This document shows, piece by piece, positions 39,393 through 51,954 of a stretch of 64,000 nt of DNA (positions are counted from its first letter, which is position 1; each line of letters begins with the position of its first letter). Source of the DNA: Paramecium sonneborni. Taxonomy: Eukaryota > Ciliophora > Oligohymenophorea > Peniculida > Parameciidae. The stretch lies in assembly GCA_905182985.1 (NCBI GenBank), contig CAJJDN010000070.1:139673-203672 (forward strand). Direction: 5' to 3'. The notes below the pieces were generated by a model. That model was not told the DNA's origin, ran no database searches, and saw nothing but the letters and a program-made list of their open reading frames with translations. Position numbers and translations under genes: made by a program.

Positions 39393-39680
39393 TTGCCAAA
39401 CTGATTAGACAATATTTTTATAATTCTTTTATACATATCAATTATAGACTCAATATCAATTTCAATTAACTCAGTTTACATGATAATAATTTAAGTCAAA
39501 TAACAATCAGGAAATTTTTATTATCATTTTTCACATAATAATTCAATGTATAATCATTCCTATCAAAAATAAAATTAAATAAAAACTGATAAAATGAAAT
39601 TAATCAAATATACTGATCAATCAATGTAGTAGTTCTAAATCGAAATTTATATATATAATATCCTATAATAAAAATTTTGA
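39211..39680. promoter_or_regulatory. Divergent promoter region
   Basis: About 470 AT-rich bases between the start of the PIP kinase gene (minus) and the start of the pseudokinase gene (plus). It must hold both promoters. I see no consensus element that I can name with confidence. Confidence 0.4.
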
Positions 39681-40866
39681 ATGTTCTGCTACAAAGCTAA
39701 GTTACTTTCATCCTAAAAGTATAATATTTTTATGTTGAAAGACGAGATTCAATTATAGCATGTAATAAGAGATATATCAAATAGGAAAATAAAATTGAAA
39801 TAATAAAACTTAATTCCTTTGAACCTAGGTTTAAATGGGCTAAATGTGACACCTCAGAAATAGGATAATTTGAATTATTGAATAATTAGCAGAGCAGAAT
39901 CTACAAGATAGAACCTTCCATGGGAATGTTATTGAAGGAATTTTTAAATGGAAAAGTTTGCTTTTAAGGAATTGATAATCAATACAGGATAGCAAAAATC
40001 ATTTCAAAAGGAAATTCTGGTTCTGTATACTATAGTTCTATTTTGTAGATTGTAAATATGAGAAATCTATACAATGGTGAACTAGTTACATGTAAAATTT
40101 ATAAACAAGGAAACTCAGAATTTATCTATGTAATAAATCCAATGTTAAGTAGAAATTTCAAAATGAGGTCTAAGCTCTCTAATTTTTAAAACATAAAAAT
40201 TTACCAAAAATTAGAGAATATTACATTGAAGCCAATCACAATTATATTATTTATGACCTCTTAGAGGGAATACCACTCAATATTTGCATAAAGAATGCCA
40301 TTTTAGATGATTAATAAATTATTCAAATTATGAAGGTATGATAGATGATATCAAACAGGAACTGATTCGCCTTATATAATATATGCAATTTGAAGGATTC
40401 TCCCATTAAAATATCAAATTAGAAAATATTTATTATTATTCTTTAATGAATCAAATAACTGTAGTCAACTTTGGAAAATCAGTGTTCAGAAATCAACCTA
40501 TTACTCCTAGTGACTCTTATTTTTCAAAAACTACAAAAGATTATTCAGATCTATATACTAACTCTTGCAGAAATACTTATCCGGATAAAGACATTTTTGA
40601 CTGTGGCTTAGTATTTTTTTAATTGTAATTCTCTTATTAGAAGTAGGGTAACATAAAAAATTTAAGATTGTAAACAAATTCACTATTAAAATGATTATAA
40701 AACAATAATGAGTTTGATCACTGAAATTCATAATCAAAAAATTTCAGCATTCCTAATAAAATTATTATTATAAAATAAGGCATTAGACAAGCCTAACTTT
40801 TCTGAAAATTTATTATAAGAAATTGATCTTCTAAACTTAGAACTACATAATTATAGAAATAATTGA
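39681..40866 (+). CDS. Protein kinase-like pseudokinase with N-terminal PH-like region, 365 aa
   Basis: Four short introns (23, 23, 23 and 19 nt) give 366 codons. Residues 1-100 have the pattern of the PH-like region seen before many Paramecium kinases. The kinase part begins YRIAKIISKGNSGSVYY, with the ATP Lys in VTCKIYKQ, a helix C Glu in NEVQALQFLKHKNLPKIREY, and a C-lobe. The catalytic loop reads SHQNIKLENIY, replacing both the Arg and Asp of HRD, and the DFG motif reads NFG. The enzyme is therefore probably inactive. The C-terminal helical tail ends at LELHNYRNN. This full copy spans the first part of the 40234-42508 contig overlap. Confidence 0.75.
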
Positions 40867-40949
40867 TTATATATTACATGTATTAATAGAGTTTATTTAT
40901 AATTATTAAATAGCTTTATAAAATTTAATAAAATTTATTTAATCACTAA

Positions 40950-41370
40950 ATGGAAGACTAATTAAAAAGAATCGACATACTCATCAAGAAGCAGAACTTT
41001 TAGAAGAGTATAAAAAAACTATAAGAACTGCAAAATCAACTTAATGAGAGTCTTATTAATCCTGAAGAAATGACAGAAAATGAATTAGTAAGCTCTAGTT
41101 TATTATTATTAGATTTTCTAAAGCAATATATACGAGAGGTTCGCGACAATATTTATTGATATAAATTAAGTTTATCAAGCAATGCAATACTTAATAAGAA
41201 TGATAAAAATAGAGAAAGATATTTGTAAAGCATCCGATAATAAGAATAGCATTTTGAGACTCTGTAATTCTTACGCAAAAATAGGTAATTAATATAATGA
41301 AATAATATCAGGTAGGTGCTGTTTCTATTGCTGTTATTATGAATAAACTTTCAAATATTTAGATTATGCT
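40950..41370 (+). pseudogene. Truncated 5' copy of the TPR gene (assembly duplicate)
   Basis: It is identical to the beginning of the gene at 42088-43446 and ends at the N at 41371. Confidence 0.85.
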
Positions 41371-41371
41371 N

Positions 41372-42004
41372 AATCACAATTATATTATTTATGACCTCTT
41401 AGAGGGAATACCACTCAATATTTGCATAAAGAATGCCATTTTAGATGATTAATAAATTATTCAAATTATGAAGGTATGATAGATGATATCAAACAGGAAC
41501 TGATTCGCCTTATATAATATATGCAATTTGAAGGATTCTCCCATTAAAATATCAAATTAGAAAATATTTATTATTATTCTTTAATGAATCAAATAACTGT
41601 AGTCAACTTTGGAAAATCAGTGTTCAGAAATCAACCTATTACTCCTAGTGACTCTTATTTTTCAAAAACTACAAAAGATTATTCAGATCTATATACTAAC
41701 TCTTGCAGAAATACTTATCCGGATAAAGACATTTTTGACTGTGGCTTAGTATTTTTTTAATTGTAATTCTCTTATTAGAAGTAGGGTAACATAAAAAATT
41801 TAAGATTGTAAACAAATTCACTATTAAAATGATTATAAAACAATAATGAGTTTGATCACTGAAATTCATAATCAAAAAATTTCAGCATTCCTAATAAAAT
41901 TATTATTATAAAATAAGGCATTAGACAAGCCTAACTTTTCTGAAAATTTATTATAAGAAATTGATCTTCTAAACTTAGAACTACATAATTATAGAAATAA
42001 TTGA
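41372..42004 (+). pseudogene. Partial 3' copy of the pseudokinase gene (assembly duplicate)
   Basis: It repeats the C-lobe and tail of the gene at 39681-40866, starting without an N-terminus immediately after the N at 41371. Confidence 0.85.
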
Positions 42005-42087
42005 TTATATATTACATGTATTAATAGAGTTTATTTATAATTATTAAATAGCTTTATAAAATTTAATAAAATTTATTTAATCACTAA

Positions 42088-43446
42088 ATGGAAGACTAAT
42101 TAAAAAGAATCGACATACTCATCAAGAAGCAGAACTTTTAGAAGAGTATAAAAAAACTATAAGAACTGCAAAATCAACTTAATGAGAGTCTTATTAATCC
42201 TGAAGAAATGACAGAAAATGAATTAGTAAGCTCTAGTTTATTATTATTAGATTTTCTAAAGCAATATATACGAGAGGTTCGCGACAATATTTATTGATAT
42301 AAATTAAGTTTATCAAGCAATGCAATACTTAATAAGAATGATAAAAATAGAGAAAGATATTTGTAAAGCATCCGATAATAAGAATAGCATTTTGAGACTC
42401 TGTAATTCTTACGCAAAAATAGGTAATTAATATAATGAAATAATATCAGGTAGGTGCTGTTTCTATTGCTGTTATTATGAATAAACTTTCAAATATTTAG
42501 ATTATGCTCAATAATTACTTAATTAACATAATCTTACTAATACAGGTGTTTATGCACTAACTTTAACACAGTTAGGAAATTATTATAGATTTATGTTTTA
42601 AGATGATTTGGCAGAAGAAATGCTAAATGAAAGCATAAAAATTAGGGAAGAATTATACTCTAGAAATTCTATAGTAAAAATAATAAATATATGTAGGAAG
42701 TGGCTGATTCATTACATGGATTAGCATAGTTATTCTCAGATCAAGGAAAAATTGAAGAAGCTATGTTTTCAATCAACTAAGCTATTACTATTTGGATCAA
42801 TGTTTTAAGTTATGAAAATATCAAAACTGCAAAATCTATTTATCTTAAAGGAAATTTATATCTAAGAATGAAAAGTACTACAGAAAGTATAATTTAATTT
42901 TAAAAAATTTAGATTTAGAAAAAGCAGAAAATTTAATTACTCAAAGTTTGTAAATAAATATAAAAATTATGGGAAAATCTTCATAAGATATTGCTGATTG
43001 TTATCATTCTTTAGGTAAAATTAAGTCTTATAATAAAAATTCGAATGAATTTGAAGTTTATTTTCAAAAATCATAAGAAATTTTACAAGAATTGTATGGC
43101 TAAAGCCATGCGAGCATTGCAATAATATTAAATAATTTTGGAAGATCATATTATGAAAGAAAATAGTATGAAAAGGCTGTTAATTGTTTTTAAGAATCTA
43201 TAAAAATTTATACCTAATTATGTGGAGAAATGCATGGCAATTTAGCCATTACATTAAAGAACTGTGCTGATTGCCATAAAGAATTAGGTCGATTTAAGCA
43301 AGCTCACAATGACTATTCAAAATCATTGGAAATCTATAAGGTATATATAAATATTCTATTTTTAGAAAATGCAGATAAATCAACAACAGGTCAATTCGAT
43401 ATAAATTTAAATGACCCAAATCTCCGAAAAGTTTTTAGAAGATTGA
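42088..43446 (+). CDS. TPR-repeat protein (kinesin-light-chain-like repeats), 415 aa
   Basis: Introns of 25, 23, 38 and 25 nt (all GTA...TAG) give 416 codons. From about residue 90 onward there are repeated TPR helices of the 42-residue kinesin-light-chain type, each with a Gly/Ala at the turn, for example LTLTQLGNYYRFMFQDDLAE, ADSLHGLAQLFSDQGKIEEA, ADCYHSLGKIKSY and ILNNFGRSYYERKQYEKA. The N-terminus is helical and unclassified. The expected role is protein-protein interaction. It lies 83 bases downstream of the pseudokinase on the same strand. Confidence 0.8.
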
Positions 43447-43564
43447 TATTAACTAATAATATATTTAATTATATCTAAACCTTGTTTTCTATTTATATTT
43501 ATTTAATAAAAATTACAATATTTATATAATAAGTAACTTAAAATTATAAAGATATATAATAATT

Positions 43565-44034
43565 TCATTGCTAATGAAAGCTTTATTATTATTAAACCAG
43601 AGACTTTCTCTTTGAATTCTATTTTACAATTTATTTAACTTAACTGTTCTTTCTTAATTGATCTCTTTTAACAAACTCATCAACCTTTCTGAACTATACC
43701 CAAGCTTTTCCTTCCATTAAATTATCTAGCTAAATTTGATAGATAAACATTTTACTTCTTCAGAGATTTCTCGATCAGTATAACCACTTTTTTTAACTAT
43801 CTCCCAAAAAGCCATCCATTCATCCTCTGATATTTGCCCGCTTTTATCAAAATCAACTGCATTGAATAAAGCTTACGTATTCACTTTAGCGAAGTTGGTT
43901 TTCCAAAATTTTTAGGTTTCATCTTTATCTATAGAACCTGAATTATTTATGTCAATTTTTCTAAATATTTCCAAAGCTTTAGCTCTAAGTTTATCATTAA
44001 GACCCATTGAATTTTTTTATGCTCCACAACCCAT
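43565..44034 (-). CDS. Small EF-hand calcium-binding protein with MGC N-terminus, 147 aa
   Basis: The start MGCGAQKNS fits an N-myristoylation signal (Gly2) followed by a Cys that could be palmitoylated, so membrane anchoring is likely. Two canonical EF-hand loops follow: DINNSGSIDKDE and DFDKSGQISEDE, each with Gly at position 6, Ile at 8 and Glu at 12. A 26-nt GTA...TAG intron gives 148 codons. The C-terminus is basic and Gln-rich. It starts about 170 bases from the stop of the K+ channel gene on the same strand. A calcium-sensor role at the plasma or ciliary membrane is inferred. Confidence 0.85.
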
Positions 44035-44204
44035 TTATGATATAATTAAATTAATTAAAACCAAATTCATAATGAATATTATTTGCAGTAATATTTTTAG
44101 ATAATTACAATAGTATTAATTATTTAAATTATTACTGCCGAATATTTTATTAAATTAAATTAATTAAAACAATAGAATAAAAAACACTATCTAGCATTAA
44201 AAAA

Positions 44205-46597
44205 TCAATGGATAGCTTCGCTTTTTCTAATAATTTAACTTACACTTCTTTATCGAGTTTCTTTAGCAAAAACAAGATTTTCTTTTTTTCTATTTTTACT
44301 AATGAGAAAATCAATATTAAAATTAGGGTAATAATTAACAAAATTATCAATCTTGTCAATTGTAAAGGCTAAGAATTGTTGATAAAATAATTACATTCGA
44401 TAATAATCTAATTTTGGCTATAAAAAGCTTCAAATTAAATTTTCTTGTTAATTATTGAGTGATATTCTTCTATTTCTGCTTATTCTGGTTATGCAATTTT
44501 AAAAAATCTAACTTTTTATTTTAGTCTTCTTTGAAATTAGTAATTTCTGTTTTGAAATATATCTAAAGTAAAATAAATATGATGAAATACTGATTGATAA
44601 TTTTTTAAGTTTTTTATCAACAATGCTTTTTCTAACACTTTTGATGATTTCTTTACTAATACTTATATGTGTTAATGAACAATCTATACTCATATGATCA
44701 GTGGAACCACAAGTAAAGCATTCAATACCTAATTCATAATATGCATTATTAAATATGATTTCATCTCTTAAGAAACAGTAACGTTAATGATCTAAAGGGA
44801 ACAATTTTAATTTATTCATAAAATCTGTTCTTGATAATCTTACAACTTAAGAATATTTTTTAGATCTGGCTGATGCTTTTCGTTGTAATCCTGTAACAAA
44901 AGCATAATCACCAAATCTAGCTCCTGATTTTAAATGTGCCATAATAACTTCTTGTTTTTCTGTTTCAGGTACATTAACAAAGATTTCTATATGTCCAATT
45001 TAAACAAAATAGATTGCATTATCATCTCTATTTGCATCTCCATCTAAAAAGATATTTTCTTTTTTAGAATAATCAATTTCTTGCATAACCTAACTTAATT
45101 CTCTCATTAGATCATCAGAGAAGTTATTGGTAATCCATGGAACTTAATATAAATAAGGTTAATAAGCTTCATACATTAATCTATTTTTTAATTAAGGAGC
45201 TAATTTTTAGAATACCTAATCTTCCAGATATTAATCTCTATTTCTCTTTTCTTTAAAGTAATGTTCTAAGAAATTTCTAATTTCCTTCTCAGTTTTTTCT
45301 GATACATTTTTAGATCTCATAAATTTAGTGATTGCAACTATTTCTTTATTATATTTTCTTTTTTCATCAAAATAATCAACAAATGTTTATTATATGTTAT
45401 TAACATTAAATGCTACCAAAAAGACCGCAGCAATCATTGCTACTTCTGCAACAATAATTTCAAATTCATTCATAGGTGTAATATCTCCATATGCTACTGT
45501 TGTTAAAGTTGCAAATGCCCAATATGTTGATAAAATATACCTTTTTGTCCAATCATAGTATAATATAATTCCAAAGTTTCCACTTGAAAATGTTAACCAT
45601 GAATTAGTAAATTTACCTTCATCAGGATTATCATAATGATTTAGCATATATATTCCAGTCCCAAAAAATATACAACCAAAAAAATGGGTTAAATATACTA
45701 TCTCAATTATCATTCTAATTATCATATATATACTCTTCCATTTTGGATAAACTTATAATTTATCTTAATATCTTTAATCGATTTCATACACCGGATACAT
45801 TTTTAATAAAAATAGTAAATGAAATGTATATACATTTGCCATTGTATATGAAAATGTTGTTATCAATATTTCTATAAGAGGAACAAAATCAAATATAAAT
45901 GAACCCATTAAATAATGTAAAGCTACTCTACGTCTGTTTTTTACCAATGCTCCATACTTATAAAATGCCACATGAAATTCTATGAAAATATCAAGCATGA
46001 AAATCAACTAAATGATGTTTATTTTAATATTAGTACAATCACTATAATTCTAAAAAAGATATAGGTTGGACTATGGAATGTATAATAGAAGTCATCTCCA
46101 AAAAATATTATTAATGGCACTTCTATAAAAACCACAAATGTTATTATCAACACAGGAATCTTCCAATATGAAAGAAATGAACTTTGTGGATCAATTATCG
46201 GCATCAAATTTACATATGTCTTTTTTATCTATGTAATTAATTATATTTCTCTATTGATTTAATACGATGTTTTAAATTATGTTATTGTCTAAGTATTGAA
46301 TTGTTTACGAACATTCTATCAACTATTAACTTTTATTACGTCTTTCCAATTCTAAGTACAAACTGCTGTTTTATCTGTTGATGCTAAATCACCTATCAAT
46401 TAAATATGCTAAGTCATTGTATAAGCATATTCCTCACTTAAAGGAGCAATCTAAACTGGTTTAGGTTTTAATGGCATCATTTCAATTTAATTTTAAGAAC
46501 CTTATAACAATGTTTTCTTCAGAGAAACAGATGAATATTCTGACAATTCATTTACAACTAAGAGATCTTAATTGTTTTTTTATCTGTTATCCCACAT
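44205..46597 (-). CDS. Cyclic-nucleotide-domain K+ channel with C-terminal zinc knuckle, about 756 aa
   Basis: A six-helix channel of the CNG/HCN/EAG superfamily. The pore helix and filter read ATLTTVAYGDITPMNE, so the usual TVGYG is TVAYG. The S4 region (HLLFLLKMYPVYQ) has almost no positive charge, arguing against strong voltage sensing. A C-linker and cyclic-nucleotide-binding domain follow, with GARFGDYAFVTG and KASARS matching the phosphate-binding cassette. After it comes a CCHC zinc knuckle (CFTCGSTDHMSIDC), then a basic tail and a further hydrophobic segment. Introns of 24, 35, 18, 28 and possibly 17 nt give 757 codons. The extreme C-terminus is uncertain. Confidence 0.85.
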
Positions 46598-47196
46598 TAT
46601 GAGATTATATTATTATTTAAATATAATATTAAAATATGGAGTAAATTTTTAATCAATATATATTTTTTAACAACTTTCTTATTTTTATCATTTATAATTA
46701 GTTTACCTCATAATATCTTCAATAATTAAAACAAACTCAAATTTCTTCTCGATTTCTAATGTCTTATTGATCATAATTTTGTTAAAACATTGTTTTTAAC
46801 TAAAATTTTTCATTTTTTTAAAATGCTTTTTTTTATTTGGATATAATTGATTTAATATCAGTAACGCTTATATAAAATTGTAGAAAATTATATCAATTTA
46901 TATGATAATTTAATATGAAAAGATATATATGAAAAAGGAAGGTTGTTTAAGAAATTATTGTGAATGATATATTTTATGAAAACAAATTTTGGTTATTAAG
47001 ATGTTTGACGTTAAAGTTATGATTTTTTGAAATAAAGGTTGCATATATATAGTGCTAATGCATGAAGAGTTAGATTTAATAAAATAATACTTGAATAAGA
47101 TATCAGGATTAATAATTCGTCACATTTTGTATATAAAAGGAAGCCAGCATGTATGATTTTTTCATAATATTAAAAAAAATATTTTCTGAAAATAGA
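46598..47196. promoter_or_regulatory. Divergent promoter region of the K+ channel and Myb genes
   Basis: About 600 bases without a supportable gene, between two divergent start codons. AT-rich, with a short GA-rich tract near 46920-46945. No element can be named. Confidence 0.4.
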
Positions 47197-48582
47197 ATGA
47201 GTGTTGCATCTAATTCTAAATAGGAAAATGAAGTCAAAGAAAGTGTAATTGAAGTAATATTAAATAAAGATTAAAACTTAGACAAAATTCACATGGACAA
47301 CCAAGAGTATAGAAAAACTAAAAGAGCTACATGTTTTGTAATAGGGGAACTGGAAATCTATCAGTACATTGATAAATGGTCCAACACCTTTAGAGTGTAT
47401 GTACAAATGGCAACAACTCCATCCAGATCAAGTAATAAAATTATAATAATATAGACACCTTCTAGATAACTATGGTCATCAGAAGAGGATGAATAATTAA
47501 AAGAATTAGTCTAAAAATTTGGTAAAAAATGGAGTAAGATCTGTACAATAATGAATTGGAGAACTGGGAAATAAGTAAGAGAACGTTATTTGAACTAATT
47601 ATAAGGAACAATTAATTAAGACAAGTGGACTGAAGAGGAAGATAAATTGATATTAAAATTATATAAGAAGTTTGGAACTAAATGGAGCTATATTTCAAGT
47701 TTTTTAAATGGAAGACCTGTAAATTTCTATTTCTATTTATGTAGGAAAATATGGTCAAAAATAGATTCTATGCAAACTTGAAAAGAAGATACTAATGTGA
47801 TTTAGGTGATTCAGATGATGAAGATTTTGAAGAAGAATCATTCAATTCATCAAATGAGGAAAAAAGTTAAATTTAAAGGAAAAGAAAACCATAAAAGACT
47901 CTTAAAGAACCATTAAAAATTAAAAAGCTTTAGGTTTCTGATGAAAATATAGAAAATTTTTAAAGAATGACAAGATCAAAAAATCAAAAACAAAATGATG
48001 ATAGTTTAAAATAAGATAGTCCAAATGAAGATTAACATAATGAAAATAATTCAGGTATTATCCTTTTTTATTTTTTTAGGATTGTAAAATATTCAGAGTT
48101 CACCAAGTTATTGTACTACTTAAGCAAATTAAATAACCATTAAAGAAGAAAATTAATTAAAATGTGATAATTTTAATAATAATAATTCTTCCATCATTTA
48201 ATAGCATATTCCGTAAATTCCATTAATCAACTTAATCCCAAATTCCATGTCCCAACCTATTTTTAACCCTTAATTCCTACAATAATAGTAAAATGCTCTC
48301 ATTTATCCATAAAATAATTTACAAAGCTTGTCAAATAAATTAAATACATTTTAATTCAAATAGCCTTAATTAGACAGAATGCAAATGTCATATCCAATCA
48401 ACTAATTCCCAAGAATTAGTTTTGTTAACCCTTTTTTAGAAATTCTGTAACAATAGTAATTGCTTAATATTTAAATTCCTATCAAATCTCAATTTTTAGG
48501 TCAGATTGATCCAATTACATAATGGACAGAATTTTAGAAAACTTATAATAATCAGATGTTGTCAAAAAATTTGTAACCATGA
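47197..48582 (+). CDS. R2R3-type Myb transcription factor, 444 aa
   Basis: Two Myb repeats start at about residue 90: LWSSEEDEQLKELVQKFGKK then WSKICTIM...RTGKQVRERYLNQL, and KWTEEEDKLILKLYKKFGTK then WSYISSFLNGRPENMVKNRF. The regularly spaced Trp residues of both repeats are present. A basic, acidic and Asn/Gln-rich tail follows and probably serves regulation. Introns at 47719-47744 (26 nt) and 48055-48079 (25 nt), both GTA...TAG, give 445 codons; the first falls inside the second repeat, where it restores the third helix. A nuclear DNA-binding regulator. Confidence 0.92.
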
Positions 48583-48648
48583 GGTTAAAAGAGAATGTAA
48601 ACAATATATATGTAATCATATAAATATGCATTCATTGTATTTACAAAT

Positions 48649-49011
48649 TCATTCCTTATTAATTGCTAAATTAAAGTTACTATTTTTTAAATTCAACTTT
48701 AATTTCTCTTTTTAAAATGTTTTAAGACTTTTGCTAGTCGAAACATCATCATCTTCATATTATTATTCTATTTATAATCTAATATATATAATTAATTTTA
48801 TTAGATTTTCTTTAAAATCTTAATCATTTTAAGAGAATAGCAAGTTGTTGGCTGATACATCCTTATTAATTATTAAGTCTAAAACTTTTAATAATTTTTT
48901 ACCTTTGATATGAGATTTTTCAATCCAAGTAATATATTAGTATTTCTAGAATTCTTAAATAAGGTAAAATATCTTAGCATAAGGAGAGTCTAAGAGAGAT
49001 AATTTTGACAT
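48649..49011 (-). CDS. Unknown helical protein, 120 aa
   Basis: An intronless frame of 121 codons starts MSKLSLLDSPYAKIFYLIQE, with helical charged segments (KKLLKVLDLIINKDVSANNL) and a Lys-rich C-terminus (KTFQKEKLKLNLKNSNFN). It converges with the Myb gene, 66 bases apart. No family was recognised. Confidence 0.55.
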
Positions 49012-49072
49012 TAAATAAAAATATTTAACTAATTTTTTTTATCAAAGTTGCCATTTAAATGTAATTATTTGG

Positions 49073-51131
49073 TATAAACAACAATATTTAAATAACTATT
49101 TAAACTATAAAAACTATATAAGAAATATTTATGAATGTGATTTAAGTAAAAAAAAAGGTTGTCAAATTTAAAATTTTAAATTCATCAAATTGTTGTTTTA
49201 AATAAAAAAATTATAAAATTAATATATGGGGAAAAAGAGGATTGTAGAAGAAAATTAAAATGAAGAGCCAGAAGAAGTCTAAGAGGTGAAAGCAAAAGTT
49301 GAAAATAAAAAATAAAAAAAAATTGCTAAAAATTAGAATAAAATAAGCAAAGATGTTGATTTCATCTCATTTTTAAAAGAGGATATTCGATTTTTAATCT
49401 AACATAGAAATTAAGAGAATGAATAAAAGTAATAAAAGGCTGAAGAAGTTTATTCTAAAATTGAAGGTATTTTATATTAAATTGCTTAAACAAAAATTGG
49501 GGGTAGAACAATTTAATTAGTAATTAAATGTGCAGATCAAAATGTAAGAAAATAAATATTTTAAAAATTATTGAATGATAAATAATTTGGAGAATTATTA
49601 TAATCTAAATATGGTCACTATATTGGAATTACAATGGTTAGAAATATGTTACCTGAATTTAGAAATTAATTTTTTGAGATTCTATTAAGAAATGTCAATC
49701 AATATGTAGCTTAAGGAGATGCAAGTATCGTTTTAGATAGATTTTTAACAAGAGAAGCCACAACTTAATAAGTGAATAAAGTTAAAGCGCTTTTTTAGAA
49801 TCATAGTGAAAAAATTGACAATTTAGCAATGAAAATTATTGAAAAAGGAATTCATAATCATTTATTAAGTTTACAAATTCTCAAAATAGCATTACCTAAA
49901 TTAGTTCCTGAAGAGAGATAGAAAGTTATTGAATATTTTCAATAATTGGAAAATCTTGATTATTTAAGACATAAAGATGGCATTTCAGTATTAATTAAAA
50001 TTATTTTTAGATTTTTTGTGCAATTTTAAATGTAACAGACAAAAAAGAGAGAAAAAACTTTTTAAAAAATATATAAACATATATGTAATAATCTCAAGAA
50101 CNTATAAACAACAATATTTAAATAACTATTTAAACTATAAAAACTATATAAGAAATATTTATGAATGTGATTTAAGTAAAAAAAAAGGTTGTCAAATTTA
50201 AAATTTTAAATTCATCAAATTGTTGTTTTAAATAAAAAAATTATAAAATTAATATATGGGGAAAAAGAGGATTGTAGAAGAAAATTAAAATGAAGAGCCA
50301 GAAGAAGTCTAAGAGGTGAAAGCAAAAGTTGAAAATAAAAAATAAAAAAAAATTGCTAAAAATTAGAATAAAATAAGCAAAGATGTTGATTTCATCTCAT
50401 TTTTAAAAGAGGATATTCGATTTTTAATCTAACATAGAAATTAAGAGAATGAATAAAAGTAATAAAAGGCTGAAGAAGTTTATTCTAAAATTGAAGGTAT
50501 TTTATATTAAATTGCTTAAACAAAAATTGGGGGTAGAACAATTTAATTAGTAATTAAATGTGCAGATCAAAATGTAAGAAAATAAATATTTTAAAAATTA
50601 TTGAATGATAAATAATTTGGAGAATTATTATAATCTAAATATGGTCACTATATTGGAATTACAATGGTTAGAAATATGTTACCTGAATTTAGAAATTAAT
50701 TTTTTGAGATTCTATTAAGAAATGTCAATCAATATGTAGCTTAAGGAGATGCAAGTATCGTTTTAGATAGATTTTTAACAAGAGAAGCCACAACTTAATA
50801 AGTGAATAAAGTTAAAGCGCTTTTTTAGAATCATAGTGAAAAAATTGACAATTTAGCAATGAAAATTATTGAAAAAGGAATTCATAATCATTTATTAAGT
50901 TTACAAATTCTCAAAATAGCATTACCTAAATTAGTTCCTGAAGAGAGATAGAAAGTTATTGAATATTTTCAATAATTGGAAAATCTTGATTATTTAAGAC
51001 ATAAAGATGGCATTTCAGTATTAATTAAAATTATTTTTAGATTTTTTGTGCAATTTTAAATGTAACAGACAAAAAAGAGAGAAAAAACTTTTTAAAAAAT
51101 ATATAAACATATATGTAATAATCTCAAGAAC
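49073..51131. repeat. Contig-overlap duplicate: 49073-50101 equals 50103-51131
   Basis: The 1029 bases left of the N at 50102 recur to its right, identical where compared. The overlap holds the 5' part of the PUF6-like gene and its upstream flank. Confidence 0.9.
49226..50101 (+). pseudogene. Truncated 5' copy of the PUF6-like gene (assembly duplicate)
   Basis: It has the same start and first exon as the gene at 50256-51917, and stops at the N at 50102. It is not a separate gene. Confidence 0.85.
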
Positions 51132-51917
51132 ACTTACATAGAAATTCTTAATTCTATTTAGCTTTGTAAAAGGTTATTTTTACATATGATGATACTAAAT
51201 AAGTTAATAAATCAATTTTACAAGAAATATTACCAGAATGGTTAAATTCTGTACATGTTTTTAAAATAATATAATCTATTTATTAACCAAAACTTAGAGA
51301 TGATTTAAAATTTGATAATATTGGTTTATCTAATACAATTAGTTTAAAAGATGATGAAATTAGAATAAAGGAACTTTAAGATTATTGTTTTGATTCAATT
51401 CTAAATTCTTTATAATAAAGTGAAACAAGTATATTAGTGGAAAGCAATATAAATTAATTCATTTGTTACTTTATATAATACATAATTAAGTATTCTTAAG
51501 TTTAAGCATTGGATTTCATTAAAACTTAAATTAAATAGTTACTTTATTTTAAAGTTGATACAATATTCAGTAGAGAATTTGAATAAAATGAAAATTATTG
51601 GATATTGACATAACCAGAAGCATAAAGAATTGCCAAATGTCTGATTCAATAATAATAGATAGCTGTAATTATAGAGTCAATAAAATTAGGAAAATGAATT
51701 TAAAGTGATCATTGATAATTACTGTTAAAAAATATAAAGCCTTTTGATATAGAATTTGAAAGTGACTTTGATAAGCAAAGCAATATATTTGTTATTGGCT
51801 TTAATTGAAAATACAAATTTAAAAGATTAAGTTCTCTAGGATGTAAAAAAGAATAAAAAATGGATAGACAAATTGGAGAAAACACAATCTCTCCAAATAT
51901 TATATAAATATATATGA
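50256..51917 (+). CDS. PUF6/Puf-A-like nucleolar Pumilio-repeat protein, 537 aa
   Basis: A Lys/Glu-rich N-terminus (MGKKRIVEENQNEEPEE), a nuclear-type basic stretch, and then Pumilio-like helices with GGRTIQLVIKCADQNVRKQI and LLQSKYGHYIGITMVRNMLP, typical of the PUF6 family used in large ribosomal subunit assembly. The C-terminal half (HKDGISIFCAILNVTDKKER, then FTYDDTKQVNKSILQEILPE) matches the CPL region of this family. Introns at 51018-51040 (23 nt) and 51665-51689 (25 nt), both GTA...TAG, give 538 codons. Without them the CPL part would fall out of frame, which strongly supports the model. Confidence 0.85.
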
Positions 51918-51954
51918 TTTTGTATATTAATAAATATCACACCTAATAATTTTG

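Larger units (their letters stand above)
40234..42508. repeat. Contig-overlap duplicate: 40234-41370 equals 41372-42508
   Basis: The 1137 bases left of the N at 41371 recur to its right. The overlap contains the 3' half of the pseudokinase gene and the 5' end of the TPR gene, so each gene has one intact and one partial copy. Confidence 0.9.
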
